Counted from the first letter of the stretch, positions 5,604 to 13,096 are shown. The stretch is 13,096 nucleotides of DNA from Candidatus Bathyarchaeota archaeon (GCA_029907045.1 JARYMR010000034.1:1-13096); one strand, 5' to 3'. Program-made: numbers and translations. The notes: generated by a model not told the origin, from the letters alone.

Positions 5604-5984
5604 GTGTCAGAGATCCACCAATTTGATCTACCCATCCCTCTAATAAATTACATATACCTCATTAGGAGCCGCAAGTCACCATATTATGACATAGTTAACT
5701 TCCTGTTGAAGGAAATGGAGATGCATTACGAGAAAGTGGGACAAGGTTCCGAGGTTATTTATACAATTAATCCAAGAGTTTTACAGGAGGAAATTGAGAA
5801 AAGAGTTAGAGATGAAAAACTGACTACGGTAAATGTTTGTCGCACCATTTTGGCTCTCTTGCATGGAAGCAAACTCCGTGAGGAGAAGGACTTTTACGTT
5901 ACAACAACGAGTAGTGGAAGGAGAAACTATCATATTAGGGTTAATGAGCGTACCTTAAGTTCCCTGTCAAAATTGTTAATATAA
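5604..5984 (+). CDS. Small uncharacterised protein, possible winged-helix DNA-binding fold
   Basis: I do not recognise this 126-residue protein. A strong GGAGG (5592-5596) sits 7 bases before GTG 5604, which is why I prefer that start to the GTG at 5598, only one base from the same site. The N-terminal half is helical (SPYYDIVNFLLKEMEMHYEK, residues 25-44). The C-terminal part (about 72-126) alternates helix and strand. It has a turn rich in Ser/Gly/Arg (TTTSSGRRNYHIRV) that could be the wing of a winged-helix domain; this reading is tentative. No transmembrane segment, signal peptide or metal-binding set is visible. It converges with leuS, with only 10 bp between stop codons, and faces away from the tRNA gene. 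Confidence 0.72.
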   Translation: MSEIHQFDLPIPLINYIYLIRSRKSPYYDIVNFLLKEMEMHYEKVGQGSEVIYTINPRVLQEEIEKRVRDEKLTTVNVCRTILALLHGSKLREEKDFYVTTTSSGRRNYHIRVNERTLSSLSKLLI

Positions 5985-5994
5985 CATTGACCCC

Positions 5995-8877
5995 CTATTC
6001 AATGTAAATTGCTGGTCGGAAGGGCATAGCCATAGTGGCTCTTTTTCTAGGATCATAAATTTCCTTGTCGTCTTCCTTGTAGATTGCGATCTGTGCTTTG
6101 AACCTTTCACTTAAAAATTCCTTTGCGTCTTCAATTATCCTTTTTTCGTCGATTTCTTTTATTTTTAATATATTTTCTTTTCTGTTTTCTGGTATTAGGT
6201 TTATTTCTTTTATGATTTTTGTGGCGAATTTTGTTATTTCTTTAATGTTTTCTTTCAAGTCCTTTTCTGTGCCAAGTTCTTTCATAAACTCGTTTAGTTT
6301 CACTTCTCCGAGTTTTGATTTTTCTAATACTTTTTGATAAATTTTCCATTTCCACGGGGCGGCTGTGTAATAGAATATTTTTTGGGGAGTAATTTTTGTT
6401 GCTTTTAAGACGTTTAATGTGTCTTCAATTAAATTTTCTATGAAGTTTTCCTTTTCTTCAGTGGTTATATCTATTTGTTCTTCGTTTATTTTTGGCCATT
6501 CTGCGAGTGAGATGAAACCTTCTTCTTTCATTTCGCTCCATAATTCTTCGCATATGTGAGGGGCGAATGGTGCGAGCAGTTTTAGCCATATTTTCAAAGC
6601 TTCTCTCAGGGTTTTTGATTCTAGTGTCTTTTTTCTTTGTATGTACCATCGGAAGTCGTTCCATGTTTCGAAGAGGGCTATTTCTAGGGCTGTTCTTGTT
6701 TTCATTTCTCCCAAATTTTTTGTGACTTCTTTTATGCGATGTTGTAGGGTGCTCATAAGCCATTTTTCTAAGTGTCCAGTCTCTGTGGTTTCTGCTTGTT
6801 CTATTATGTTTTTTGCAAAGTTATAGAATGTTTCAAGTTTGTTTTTGATGTCTTTGACGTTTTCGCTTCTCCAGTCTGGGTCGTCCATTCCCTCAGCAGC
6901 CAATAATAGTGCGCATCTTGTGGCGTCTGCCCCATATTTTTCAATGGCTTTTTTTAGAGGTATGAAGTTTCCTAAATGCCTATGCATTTGTTTGCCTTCT
7001 ATCATTAGCATGCCGTTTACGCCTATTCCTTTTGGCCAGTGTTGTGGTGGAAATAGTGCTGTGTGGTGGAATATAAAGAATGTTAGGTGGTTGGGGACGA
7101 GTTCTTTGGCTGAAACCCTTAGGTCAACAGGATACCAATATTGAAATTCCTTGCGCATTTCTTCTAAGATTTCGATTTCTATTCCATTTTTTGTGGCTAT
7201 TTTTTCTACGTTTCCTTCTCCATAGAAGATGTGGTTGAAAACTTCTTTTGTCAAGTTTTCTGGTCGTATATTCTTTTCTTTTATGTGTTTGTTTATTGTG
7301 TAGAAAGCCATGTAGATTGTGGAGTCGCTTAAGGTTTCTATAATCCATCCTTCTCCCCATGGTAATGGTGTGCCGAATCCTGTTCTTCTTGCGCAAGCCC
7401 ACTCTTTAAGCCAATCAATTACTGTTAAGAACCATTGGGTTGCCGTTTCAGGGTAAATTTTCATCTGGCTTAGGGCTTCTTTTGCTTTTCCTTTCCATTC
7501 TGGGTCTGAATAGTTTAGGAACCACTGGTCTTGCAAGACTTTGACTATGCATGGCGTTAAACAGCGGCAAACCACTGGCTGTGGCAGGTCATACATTACG
7601 TCTACGATTCCGCGGCTTTTGAAATCTTTTATTAGGGTTTCTTTAACTTCTCTAACTATTTTTCCGGAATATTCCATACAGTTTTCTTTTAGAATTCCGC
7701 CGTGGAACTCCTTCTTGTAAAGTATTTTAGTTGCTTCTTCAGCCTTTGGGTCATGCTGGTCTTTAGCGCCTAATTGTTCTACTATCTCGATGGCTGGATA
7801 TTCGCCGAACCCCTCCACTTTGATGAGGGAGATTGGCTTTATTCTTTTCACAGTTTCTGGGTCTATGCCAAATTCTCGCAATACTTCTGGTTTTTCTTGC
7901 AGGTCCTTGAGGGCCAGCCAATCATAAGGAGCGTGAGCTGGTACGCTGTAAACAACACCTGTTGCTTGTTTTGGGTTGACAAACCATCCTGGAAGTATGG
8001 GAAACCGTTCTTTTGTGACGGGGTTTTCGAAGGTTTTTCCTATAAGCTCTCTCCCTTTCAATATTCGTTTTATTTTTACATTTCTTCCTTGTTCTTTCAT
8101 TTTTTGGGCTGCTTCTTCGCTTATTATCCAAGTTTCATCATCTACATGAGCTTCGATGTATATTGCATCTGGGTTTATCCACATGTTTGTTACGCCGTAA
8201 ATTGTTTCTGGGCGGAAGGTCGCTGCCGGAAGAATGGTTTCATGGTTTAGTTTGAACTTTATTAGCGTGTATTCTTCTGGTGTTACGCCTTCTCCAACTT
8301 GGCGGTCATGGTCTCCTGTTGGGCTTTGACATTTTGGACACCAAACAACTGGATGTGTTCCTCTTGAAACGTAGCCTTTTGCTTTGAGGTTTTCGTATTG
8401 CCATTCTATGAATTTTTGGTAGGTAGGCATTATGGTATTGAATTCTCTTCTCCAATCAATTGAGAAGCCAGCTTTTTTTGCAGCTGTTCGCCCATCATTT
8501 GTGTAGTATGTTGCCATACAAATTGGGTCGCTGAATTTTTTTAGTTCTTCTTCTGGAACGCCATCCACTTCTCTCAAAATTTTTATGAATTCTTCGTCGC
8601 CTTTTGCTACGCGTTCGCTTGCGCCTAAGAGGGGTTGGCCTGTCCAGTGCCATGCCCATGGCCAAAGCACGTTGTAGCCTTGCATTCTTTTGAAGCGTGC
8701 GTAGGCGTCTACGCGGGACGCTGTGAAGCCGTGGCCTACGTGGAGGGGGCCGTTCATGTATGGGTATGGGAAGGTTATGAAAAATTTCTTTTTGTTTGGG
8801 TCTGGGTTTGCCTCGAAGATTTTGGCGGTTTCCCAGCGTTTTTGCCATTTTTCCTCGATTTTCTTTAAAAATTCCAT
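5995..8877 (-). CDS. leuS: Leucyl-tRNA synthetase, archaeal type, with degenerate KMSKS motif
   Basis: The 960-residue length is normal for archaeal LeuRS, the class I enzyme that charges tRNA-Leu. Visible parts are the HIGH signature HVGH (46-49) in YPYMNGPLHVGHG, Cys180/Cys183, the editing-domain segment TFRPETIYGVT (220-230), and VPAHAPYD (312-319) with editing Asp319. Further on are CRCLTPCIVK, QWFLNYSDPEWK, the archaeal STIYMAFYTINKH insertion and the archaeal tail ending RPAIYIE. The anomaly is at 630-634: where other archaea have GKKMSKSKGN this protein has GKQMHRHLGN, so both signature lysines are gone (Q630, R633) while surrounding positions are conserved. It may be a tolerated variant or a second paralogue with reduced charging activity. 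A TATA-like box about 29 bp upstream of the ATG suggests a nearly leaderless transcript. Confidence 0.95.
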   Translation of the reverse strand: MEFLKKIEEKWQKRWETAKIFEANPDPNKKKFFITFPYPYMNGPLHVGHGFTASRVDAYARFKRMQGYNVLWPWAWHWTGQPLLGASERVAKGDEEFIKILREVDGVPEEELKKFSDPICMATYYTNDGRTAAKKAGFSIDWRREFNTIMPTYQKFIEWQYENLKAKGYVSRGTHPVVWCPKCQSPTGDHDRQVGEGVTPEEYTLIKFKLNHETILPAATFRPETIYGVTNMWINPDAIYIEAHVDDETWIISEEAAQKMKEQGRNVKIKRILKGRELIGKTFENPVTKERFPILPGWFVNPKQATGVVYSVPAHAPYDWLALKDLQEKPEVLREFGIDPETVKRIKPISLIKVEGFGEYPAIEIVEQLGAKDQHDPKAEEATKILYKKEFHGGILKENCMEYSGKIVREVKETLIKDFKSRGIVDVMYDLPQPVVCRCLTPCIVKVLQDQWFLNYSDPEWKGKAKEALSQMKIYPETATQWFLTVIDWLKEWACARRTGFGTPLPWGEGWIIETLSDSTIYMAFYTINKHIKEKNIRPENLTKEVFNHIFYGEGNVEKIATKNGIEIEILEEMRKEFQYWYPVDLRVSAKELVPNHLTFFIFHHTALFPPQHWPKGIGVNGMLMIEGKQMHRHLGNFIPLKKAIEKYGADATRCALLLAAEGMDDPDWRSENVKDIKNKLETFYNFAKNIIEQAETTETGHLEKWLMSTLQHRIKEVTKNLGEMKTRTALEIALFETWNDFRWYIQRKKTLESKTLREALKIWLKLLAPFAPHICEELWSEMKEEGFISLAEWPKINEEQIDITTEEKENFIENLIEDTLNVLKATKITPQKIFYYTAAPWKWKIYQKVLEKSKLGEVKLNEFMKELGTEKDLKENIKEITKFATKIIKEINLIPENRKENILKIKEIDEKRIIEDAKEFLSERFKAQIAIYKEDDKEIYDPRKRATMAMPFRPAIYIE

Positions 8878-8902
8878 AAAACTTTCTGAATTGGTTTGAG
8901 GG

Positions 8903-8910
8903 ATATTAAA
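8903..8910 (-). promoter_or_regulatory. TATA box of leuS
   Basis: TTTAATAT on the minus strand is centred about 29 bp before the leuS ATG at 8877. This predicts initiation within a few bases of the start codon. No Shine-Dalgarno-like sequence is seen before this ATG, which agrees with a leaderless message. Confidence 0.45.
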
Positions 8911-9075
8911 TGTTTTGTTTTCACGGACAGAGAACGCTATTCCTCACGTTTAAACACCAATTTAAGCATGGCGAAACTTGCATTAATCCTTTACTCTTGA
9001 TTTCGAAAAGTTTATTCCTTTACATTGGACTGAACTGCTGGATTATGGCTATGCTTAGGCAAAATTTTACTTATA

Positions 9076-9588
9076 TTATGGGTTGACATTAGATGCTGCA
9101 ACAAGAAAAATGTAAGAAAGGATCAGACAAGCAATAATCAAGAATATGAATATTGCTATTTCTACCCAGAATAGCTTAGAGCGTTTCATTGCTTCACAAT
9201 ACGATCCGCTTCTTTCTTTAAGCCCAGTAAGAGAATGGGTGACCATTAAATCTGATGGTGGATTTTCTATTTTCAATTCTTGAGAAATAAAATTCTCTAA
9301 GTCTAGCGATGTATTAATTGCTTTAAATAACCAATAATGATAGAGCCTATTTTGAAGCATAGACGGAATTAATACAAAAAGCAAGCTTAGCTCTACAAAT
9401 GCAGATAATCTAATATTCGATATGAATGCATTTGGAGCCCAATAATACAATGCCGCAGCAACTGAGGTTAAAGTACCGAAAAGTGTGAAAACTCTTAATC
9501 GAACACCGTCCATCATTCGATCAAGATGATTTATGCATTCGCGTGTTTCCTTCCATAATTCAACCAAAATTTCAGTTTCTTCTTTCAT
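9076..9588 (-). CDS. Three-helix membrane protein, SLATT-like layout, function unknown
   Basis: The 170-residue protein has a charged N-terminal helix (residues 1-30), two close membrane helices (about 33-51 and 60-78), a cytoplasmic-looking helical middle (80-138) and a final membrane helix (about 141-165). No signal peptide or catalytic motif is visible. Two neighbouring helices plus a soluble helical region recall the SLATT and S-2TM proteins of nucleotide-signalling defence systems, where they act as presumed membrane-damaging effectors. That is similarity of layout only, with no recognised sequence motif. A box ATTTAAAA centred about 27 bp upstream of the ATG predicts a leaderless transcript. 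It diverges from the PP-loop gene across 110 bp and precedes leuS on the same strand by 198 bp. Confidence 0.78.
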   Translation of the reverse strand: MKEETEILVELWKETRECINHLDRMMDGVRLRVFTLFGTLTSVAAALYYWAPNAFISNIRLSAFVELSLLFVLIPSMLQNRLYHYWLFKAINTSLDLENFISQELKIENPPSDLMVTHSLTGLKERSGSYCEAMKRSKLFWVEIAIFIFLIIACLILSYIFLVAASNVNP

Positions 9589-9610
9589 ATCTATTCTTTT
9601 TTTACCTTGC

Positions 9611-9620
9611 TTTTTAAATG
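9611..9620 (-). promoter_or_regulatory. TATA box of the three-helix membrane protein gene
   Basis: CATTTAAAAA on the minus strand is centred 27 bp from the ATG at 9588, the exact spacing expected for a leaderless archaeal transcript. Confidence 0.5.
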
Positions 9621-9665
9621 TTTATCTTTTATTCACATACACATAATTAATTCGTCGACCTCAGG

Positions 9666-9673
9666 ATTTATTA
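9666..9673 (+). promoter_or_regulatory. TATA-like box of the PP-loop (PAPS reductase-like) gene
   Basis: The sequence ATTTATTA is centred about 29 bp before ATG 9699, consistent with a leaderless or nearly leaderless message. No ribosome-binding site is visible before this ATG. Confidence 0.4.
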
Positions 9674-9698
9674 GACACTTCATACAAACGCATTTTAC

Positions 9699-10535
9699 AT
9701 GCCTTGCCAACTAACTGAAAGAGAATTGCAGAAACGAAAGGCTAAGATTCAGGAATTAATATTAAAAGTTAAACTAAAACCATTTGACAAAGATATTATA
9801 AAAGCAAACAATCGAATATATTTACGATTTCGAGTTAAGCAAGCAATAAAAATACTTGAGTTTGCGCAGAAAATATTTCGTGGTAAATTAGCTGTTGCTT
9901 TTAGTGGAGGCAAAGATAGTTTAGTCTCGTTGCATTTAGCTCTGCAAACCCTTGGGAAAGATACGCCAATCATTTATAATCACACTACCGTGGAATTCCC
10001 AGAAACTGTCAAGTATGTGACATGGTTAGCTAATGAATGGAAATTAAACTTGATAATTGCTAAACCAGAGATATCGTTCTTTTCTATGGTTAAACAAATG
10101 GGTTGGGCTTCTCACGAGAATAGATGGTGCTGTAGAACTCATAAGGATTCGCCGGCACATGAAATTATGGCCCAAGAAGGCATAATTGCTGAAGTTACAG
10201 GAACTACCCGTACTGAATCTGTTTACAGGCGAAGCCTTCGTCCATTCATGCTTCCCAAAAGGGAACCAGCCATTATACGGATACATCCTCTTTATGATTG
10301 GAATCAATGGGAAGTGTGGAGATACATCAAAGATAAGAACTTACCTTATAATCCATTGTATAATATGGGATATCAACGAATCGGATGCTGGTGTTGTCCA
10401 ATAAATGGTAGGTCACATTACAAACGGTTACAAAAAACGCATAAAAAGTTATATGATTTTCTCAACTCGTTTCAGCCAACTCATCCAATCATAGCAAGAT
10501 TAAATGGTCAAGAAATATACATAAATAACACTTGA
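9699..10535 (+). CDS. PP-loop PAPS/APS reductase-like protein with CC...CxxC cysteines
   Basis: The 278-residue protein belongs to the adenine nucleotide alpha-hydrolase-like PAPS reductase family. The ATP-pyrophosphatase P-loop SGGKDS is at 69-74, followed by VEFPETVKYV (98-107), NRWCCRTHK (141-149), GTTRTESVYRRS (168-179), HPLYDWNQWEVWRYI (196-210) and RIGCWCCP (227-234). The paired Cys144-Cys145 and the Cys230-x2-Cys233 match the four ligands of the [4Fe-4S] cluster in APS-type reductases. Members reduce sulfate esters or, as in DndC/SspD and IbrA-type proteins, serve DNA sulfur modification or unknown mobile-element functions. No sulfate-assimilation genes lie nearby. It ends two bases from the stop of the convergent ParB-like gene, which favours a role in the accessory block over housekeeping sulfur metabolism, though this is inference. 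Confidence 0.88.
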   Translation: MPCQLTERELQKRKAKIQELILKVKLKPFDKDIIKANNRIYLRFRVKQAIKILEFAQKIFRGKLAVAFSGGKDSLVSLHLALQTLGKDTPIIYNHTTVEFPETVKYVTWLANEWKLNLIIAKPEISFFSMVKQMGWASHENRWCCRTHKDSPAHEIMAQEGIIAEVTGTTRTESVYRRSLRPFMLPKREPAIIRIHPLYDWNQWEVWRYIKDKNLPYNPLYNMGYQRIGCWCCPINGRSHYKRLQKTHKKLYDFLNSFQPTHPIIARLNGQEIYINNT

Positions 10536-10537
10536 CG

Positions 10538-11245
10538 TCATTTTCCTTTCATTTTCTTTAAAATATTCTTTGCTTCTTCATAAGTTACACCAGAAATTTG
10601 TTCCGCAATCTCCTCTCTGTCTTTTTCTTTAATATTGGGTAATTCAAATGCTAATGTTAGTTTCAGCTTTCCCTCTCGAATTAATGCTTTTATTTTGGGT
10701 GTTTCACTCGCTATCCTACAAAGGGCCGTTATAGTGGATCTTTTAATTTTTATTCCTTCATTGTTCATTAAGTACATTGCATATTTTGGCCCAAATATAT
10801 CAACGAATTGTCGCACAGACTCCGCATATTTGATGGGGTCTTTCTTATTCGCCTTTCTAAATTCGCTCTTGATATAGTTCAAAATTGATTTAAACCATTT
10901 CGTTTTCAACAGAGCGTTGAGAATGGTGTCGATATTCTGATTAAGGTCCGTTGATAATACTCCAATAAGACCACTGCCAACAATAGCATATTGAGAAACT
11001 TCCTCTAAAAATTGATTCAGAGCTTCACTAATACTTCTTTTGTTACATTCCTCAACTAATAAACCATATCGTTTATCTATAAATGGTAGCGTTTTGTTGA
11101 TAATCTCACTGTTAGGGCTATATGTTCGTCCCTCGATATCATAGGGAGTAAGTGAGCGTGTTAGTCTTTCACCGCCAGGGTAAGTTATTTTTTTCAATGT
11201 GACTATAAATCTATACTCTTCTTTTTCTATCAAAGTTCTCCCCAT
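10538..11245 (-). CDS. Protein with C-terminal ParB-like helix-turn-helix, partner of the GHKL ATPase
   Basis: The 235-residue protein has no domain I can name in its first 140 residues. They hold basic helices and a Gly/Ser-containing hydrophobic patch (AIVGSGLIGVLSTD, 87-100). Residues about 145-232 resemble the central helix-turn-helix of ParB/KorB proteins: STITALCRIASETPKIKAL, then IREGKLKLTLAFEL (189-202), like the ParB pattern ending in an eGkls-ghA turn, then EEIAEQISGVTYEEAKNILK. The ParB N-terminal CTPase/nuclease signature (GERR box) is absent. Its ATG lies inside the end of the GHKL gene (16-bp overlap, different frame), so the two are almost certainly co-translated from one message. 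A DNA-binding adaptor for the ATPase is a reasonable guess. Confidence 0.75.
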   Translation of the reverse strand: MGRTLIEKEEYRFIVTLKKITYPGGERLTRSLTPYDIEGRTYSPNSEIINKTLPFIDKRYGLLVEECNKRSISEALNQFLEEVSQYAIVGSGLIGVLSTDLNQNIDTILNALLKTKWFKSILNYIKSEFRKANKKDPIKYAESVRQFVDIFGPKYAMYLMNNEGIKIKRSTITALCRIASETPKIKALIREGKLKLTLAFELPNIKEKDREEIAEQISGVTYEEAKNILKKMKGK

Positions 11246-12738
11246 TTAGCCAACACATTATTTCGATACTCTTTTAATTTCTCCACATCAATTATGCCTA
11301 TTTCTACAGCGTGATTTAATAACGCTTCAATTGCGCATCTCAGCATATGATAGCTTAAACTACCCATTTTTTCTGCTTTTCTATAAGTGGGAAACAAAGA
11401 GTTTACTATTACCATCCCTTCTCCAGGAGAGAACCAAGCCTCCTCTCGAACAGTTTCTTCAGGCCTCGGCCATACAACTAATCCTCTTCGTCTTCTTCTT
11501 TCTGTTGTCGCTTTAGCTTCACCAGCTTTATTGGAAGGAGCCATGTTTGGTAAGGCTCCAAGTTGAACAGGAATCCCGCTACCTCCACCCGAACCGGGTT
11601 CTAATCCTCGATCAAGCTGAGAGCCAGGTTCGAGCTTTGTTAAGATGTCACCCGCTTGTTTCGGAATTAGAATGTCACCCGATATTGAAATTCCCGCTCT
11701 CTTAGCTAATTCTTGTAGTTCAGGGAAATGTTTTAAAAGATCGTTAATCTCCAATTGGATTTGCCTTATCATTTTTTCTGGAAGTTTTTCTTCTCTTATC
11801 GCACCAATTTCTTTCATGAATTCTATTAGTTGTTTGCCAATTGCCTCACTTAACTGTCGCCAACGACTTGTGCCTTTTTTTATGGAGGTTTTATCGCCAG
11901 CGATATCGTCAATTAAAATATCTGCGTGGAGATAACCAGTAATACGTTCATTTTTACTTCCATAAACTCCAAAAAAGTCTTTTGTAATTTTCCTGCCATT
12001 AACAATTATTCTTATTCCTTGGTCTTCTTCATTTAACCTTTCTTTTGCTAAAAAGACGTAACCAGTAACGTCTACTCCGCTAATTTTTGTTTCTAAAGGT
12101 TTTTTCTTCTCATAATCTATCTCTGGGGGAGGATTAACTATTTCAGAGTTAATACTCATCGTTAATTGTCTTTTTCTCCCATTTTTATCATAAACCTTAG
12201 CACCACTTAAAATTGTAGGGTAAAATTTTTGTAAAGTCTTTTCTACGAACTCCCGATTAAATTTTGATTTATATTCATCACTAAGTTTGATAATCACGAT
12301 AGTAAAGTTTTTATCAACTGATATTTTGGGTTCTTCTTTCTTACGCTTTGGTATTCCATTAATAAGTTTCCATGATTGTGCTCCTTGAAAACTATCTTTC
12401 TTAGTCTCAATTAATACCTGATCAGCTACACACATCGAAATTTTCATTCCCCATCCATAACGTCCAAGAGAACTCTTACGTCTCTCGTCAAATTTCGTAG
12501 TTGCAGCAATCTTTGTCAAGATGTTCCAAAACACTTGTGGCTCCATTCCATCTCCTAACATCAAGATTTCCACAAAATCATCATTAAGTTTGAAGTCAAT
12601 TGAATGGTAACATTCATCAATACAATTATCAACATTTTCAACTATGACTGCTTCTTCTATCGGAATTGAATAATGTTCCCTTATATTTTCCATCAAATGT
12701 TTTAAATCAACATCAAAATCTTCATACTTATCAGACAT
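11230..12738 (-). CDS. GHKL-superfamily ATPase (MORC/Hsp90/MutL-like)
   Basis: The 502-residue protein has the Bergerat ATP-binding fold. The N-box is ENVDNCID (34-41), with the Mg-binding Asn/Asp positions kept. The G1 box is LGDGM (61-65), shorter than the usual DxGxG. The G2 box is LGRYGWGMK (91-99). A second domain (about 215-310) with GIRIIVNGRKI and GDKTSIKK resembles the S5-like transducer domain of Hsp90, MutL and MORC. After a helical segment (320-350) comes a Gly/Pro-rich linker (about 370-415) and a C-terminal domain with MVIVNSLFPTYRKAE (442-456) found in prokaryotic MORC-like ATPases. Such proteins are known beside restriction-modification genes. It is the first gene of an operon with the ParB-like protein. 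The histidine-kinase H-box is absent, so it is not a sensor kinase. Confidence 0.87.
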   Translation of the reverse strand: MSDKYEDFDVDLKHLMENIREHYSIPIEEAVIVENVDNCIDECYHSIDFKLNDDFVEILMLGDGMEPQVFWNILTKIAATTKFDERRKSSLGRYGWGMKISMCVADQVLIETKKDSFQGAQSWKLINGIPKRKKEEPKISVDKNFTIVIIKLSDEYKSKFNREFVEKTLQKFYPTILSGAKVYDKNGRKRQLTMSINSEIVNPPPEIDYEKKKPLETKISGVDVTGYVFLAKERLNEEDQGIRIIVNGRKITKDFFGVYGSKNERITGYLHADILIDDIAGDKTSIKKGTSRWRQLSEAIGKQLIEFMKEIGAIREEKLPEKMIRQIQLEINDLLKHFPELQELAKRAGISISGDILIPKQAGDILTKLEPGSQLDRGLEPGSGGGSGIPVQLGALPNMAPSNKAGEAKATTERRRRRGLVVWPRPEETVREEAWFSPGEGMVIVNSLFPTYRKAEKMGSLSYHMLRCAIEALLNHAVEIGIIDVEKLKEYRNNVLAKWGEL

Positions 12739-12859
12739 CTCAAACTGGGAGTCCGATATAATCTTCCCTCCATCTTATTATAAACAGAAAAAGAATTTAT
12801 TTGTTTCTAATCATAATTTGTAGTTTTTCTGTTTCATTTGAAAAATAAGTATTCTCACG
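12739..12859. promoter_or_regulatory. Promoter region of the GHKL/ParB-like operon
   Basis: This 121-bp gap separates the alaS stop from the GHKL start. On the minus strand TTTATAAT (12777-12784) is the best TATA box, predicting initiation near 12753 and a leader of about 15 nt. A GATGGAGGGA purine tract lies further up, too far from the ATG to serve as its ribosome-binding site. A T-run terminator for alaS is not obvious. Confidence 0.4.
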
Positions 12860-13096
12860 TTAATGTCTTACTTGTTTTTTTATGATTTCTTCTGCTTTTT
12901 TTATGGCTTCTTGTAGTTTTTCGATTTTCGTTCCGCCGCCTTGGGCGAAGTTTGGTTTTCCACCACCTCCGCCGCCTATAATTGCTGATGCTTCTTTGAC
13001 TATGTCGTTTGCGTTTACACCTTTTTCAATGGCTTTTTTACCAGCCATAACCATGATTCTCGCATTTTTTCCATCATTTCCATAAAATACAGCGAC
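12860..13096 (-). CDS. alaS: Alanyl-tRNA synthetase, C-terminal end only (cut by right edge)
   Basis: The frame is open from the right edge of the window to the TAA at 12860-12862 and encodes 78 residues. They match the end of AlaRS: the DHHA1 domain with VNANDIVKEASAIIGG followed by the glycine-rich GGGGGGKPNFAQGGG, then a helix of basic and acidic residues (IEKLQEAIKKAEEIIKK). This domain helps AlaRS edit and bind tRNA-Ala. The Met at 13054 is internal and not a start, since 14 further codons precede it within the window. The end looks natural and not truncated. The gene borders the accessory block: the GHKL operon begins 121 bp downstream on the same strand. Confidence 0.93.
   Translation of the reverse strand, partial: VAVFYGNDGKNARIMVMAGKKAIEKGVNANDIVKEASAIIGGGGGGKPNFAQGGGTKIEKLQEAIKKAEEIIKKQVRH

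Noticed and set aside
7774..8250. 158-codon plus-strand frame opposite leuS
   Set aside because: It is the antisense shadow of conserved LeuRS editing-domain codons; its aromatic-rich composition is typical of such shadows.
10186..10404. Frames overlapping the PP-loop gene on both strands
   Set aside because: The PP-loop frame keeps all catalytic and cysteine motifs; the alternatives show none.
11230..12738. GHKL ATPase as a two-component sensor kinase
   Set aside because: There is no phospho-acceptor H-box, sensor or membrane helix; the second domain matches the Hsp90/MutL/MORC type.

Overview
The window looks like a chromosomal segment of an uncultivated TACK-type archaeon, most plausibly Bathyarchaeia-like. 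This placement is inferred from protein style and was not tested by a tree. The evidence is an archaeal LeuRS with the archaeal C-terminal tail, an archaeal AlaRS end, an EndA-family tRNA-splicing subunit, a GfcR-type HTH-phosphoribosyltransferase regulator, a surface protein with beta-helix repeats and a PEF-type C-terminal sorting signal, and a tRNA with a bulge-helix-bulge intron in its D-loop. Several genes have a TATA-like box about 25-30 bp before the start codon, as expected for archaeal leaderless or short-leader transcripts.

Layout. 3-350: 3' part of a small four-helix membrane protein cut by the left edge. 472-2073 (minus): mtnA followed by an endA-like gene lacking the catalytic His. 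2140-2847 (plus): an HhH/endonuclease III-like protein with a C-terminal four-Cys cluster, divergent from mtnA across one shared TATA box and overlapping the next gene tail to tail by 35 bp. 2813-3592 (minus): gfcR-like regulator. 3836-5065 (plus): secreted beta-helix protein whose membrane anchor is cut off by an in-frame TAA. 5386-5477 (minus): tRNA-Arg(TCT) with a 17-nt D-loop intron. 5604-5984 (plus): small unknown protein. 5995-8877 (minus): leuS with a degenerate KMSKS motif. 9076-12738: an accessory block between leuS and alaS. 12860-13096 (minus): 3' end of alaS.

Two stories stand out. First, translation and tRNA-processing genes deviate from the norm. A His-less EndA subunit implies a heteromeric splicing endonuclease, the type known to accept unusual intron positions, and the same window carries a tRNA with such an intron. 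The LeuRS has lost the canonical KMSKS residues. Second, the accessory block holds a three-helix membrane protein, a PP-loop PAPS/APS-reductase-like protein, and a two-gene operon of a MORC/Hsp90-like GHKL ATPase and a protein with a ParB-like helix-turn-helix. This combination suggests an undescribed defence or DNA-modification module. That is inference from domains and neighbourhood only.

No CRISPR array, insertion sequence, rRNA or replication origin was seen.
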